Source: Christensenellaceae bacterium (GTDB lineage: Bacteria; Bacillota; Clostridia; Christensenellales; Aristaeellaceae). From it: a stretch of 5,584 bases of DNA. Below are positions 5,581 through 5,584 of this stretch, piece by piece; position 1 is the stretch's first letter; each line of letters opens with the position of its first letter. The notes beneath the pieces were generated by a model that worked only from the letters and a program-made list of their open reading frames with translations, was not told the DNA's origin and searched no databases. A program made the position numbers and the translations under genes. The DNA lies in the NCBI GenBank assembly GCA_017881705.1, contig JADGQP010000173.1, positions 1 to 5,584 on the forward strand, in the 5' to 3' direction.

Positions 5581-5584
5581 TAAA

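Overview
The window looks like chromosomal DNA from a fairly high-GC, Gram-positive member of the Firmicutes, probably a Clostridia-type anaerobe. The supporting signs are a cell-wall-sorted surface protein next to a class B-type sortase, strong AGGAGG-like ribosome binding sites, simple rho-independent terminators, and a full-length formate-tetrahydrofolate ligase. No marker gene is present, so the assignment to a lineage is inference.

Layout, left to right. (1) Positions 1-579 (+): the last 192 residues of a secreted surface protein, with two beta-rich extracellular modules and a C-terminal sorting signal (TAQTGD, hydrophobic segment, RRRKQAR). (2) 709-1527 (+), probably starting about 100 bases further upstream at a non-standard codon: a membrane-anchored class B-type sortase in the same transcription unit. 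Together they form a substrate-plus-sortase pair. The pair is odd in two ways: the sorting motif lacks the usual proline, and the sortase has Tyr where the family's catalytic Arg is expected. (3) 1601-1626: a strong hairpin shared by the convergent sortase and SDR genes. (4) 1737-2750 (-): an extended-type short-chain dehydrogenase/epimerase-like protein with an N-terminal GGTGLLG motif and YxxxR in place of YxxxK. (5) 2751-3109: a divergent intergenic region with a likely promoter for the minus-strand gene, small dyads, and no convincing gene. (6) 3164-3706 (+): a 180-residue secreted protein of unknown function, with its own near-consensus promoter, a very short leader and a strong terminator. 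It is a self-contained single-gene unit with lower GC than its neighbours. (7) 3882-5552 (+): fhs, formate-tetrahydrofolate ligase, with its own clear promoter and a hairpin just after it at the window edge.

Functionally there are two themes: the cell surface (anchored protein, sortase, secreted protein) and metabolism (one-carbon folate metabolism, and an SDR of unknown substrate). Apart from the surface protein and sortase, the genes appear to be independently transcribed. No mobile element, CRISPR array, tRNA, rRNA or phage gene was seen. The most unusual signals are the sortase active site, its apparent ATT start, and the orphan secreted protein with a dyad placed just upstream of its promoter.
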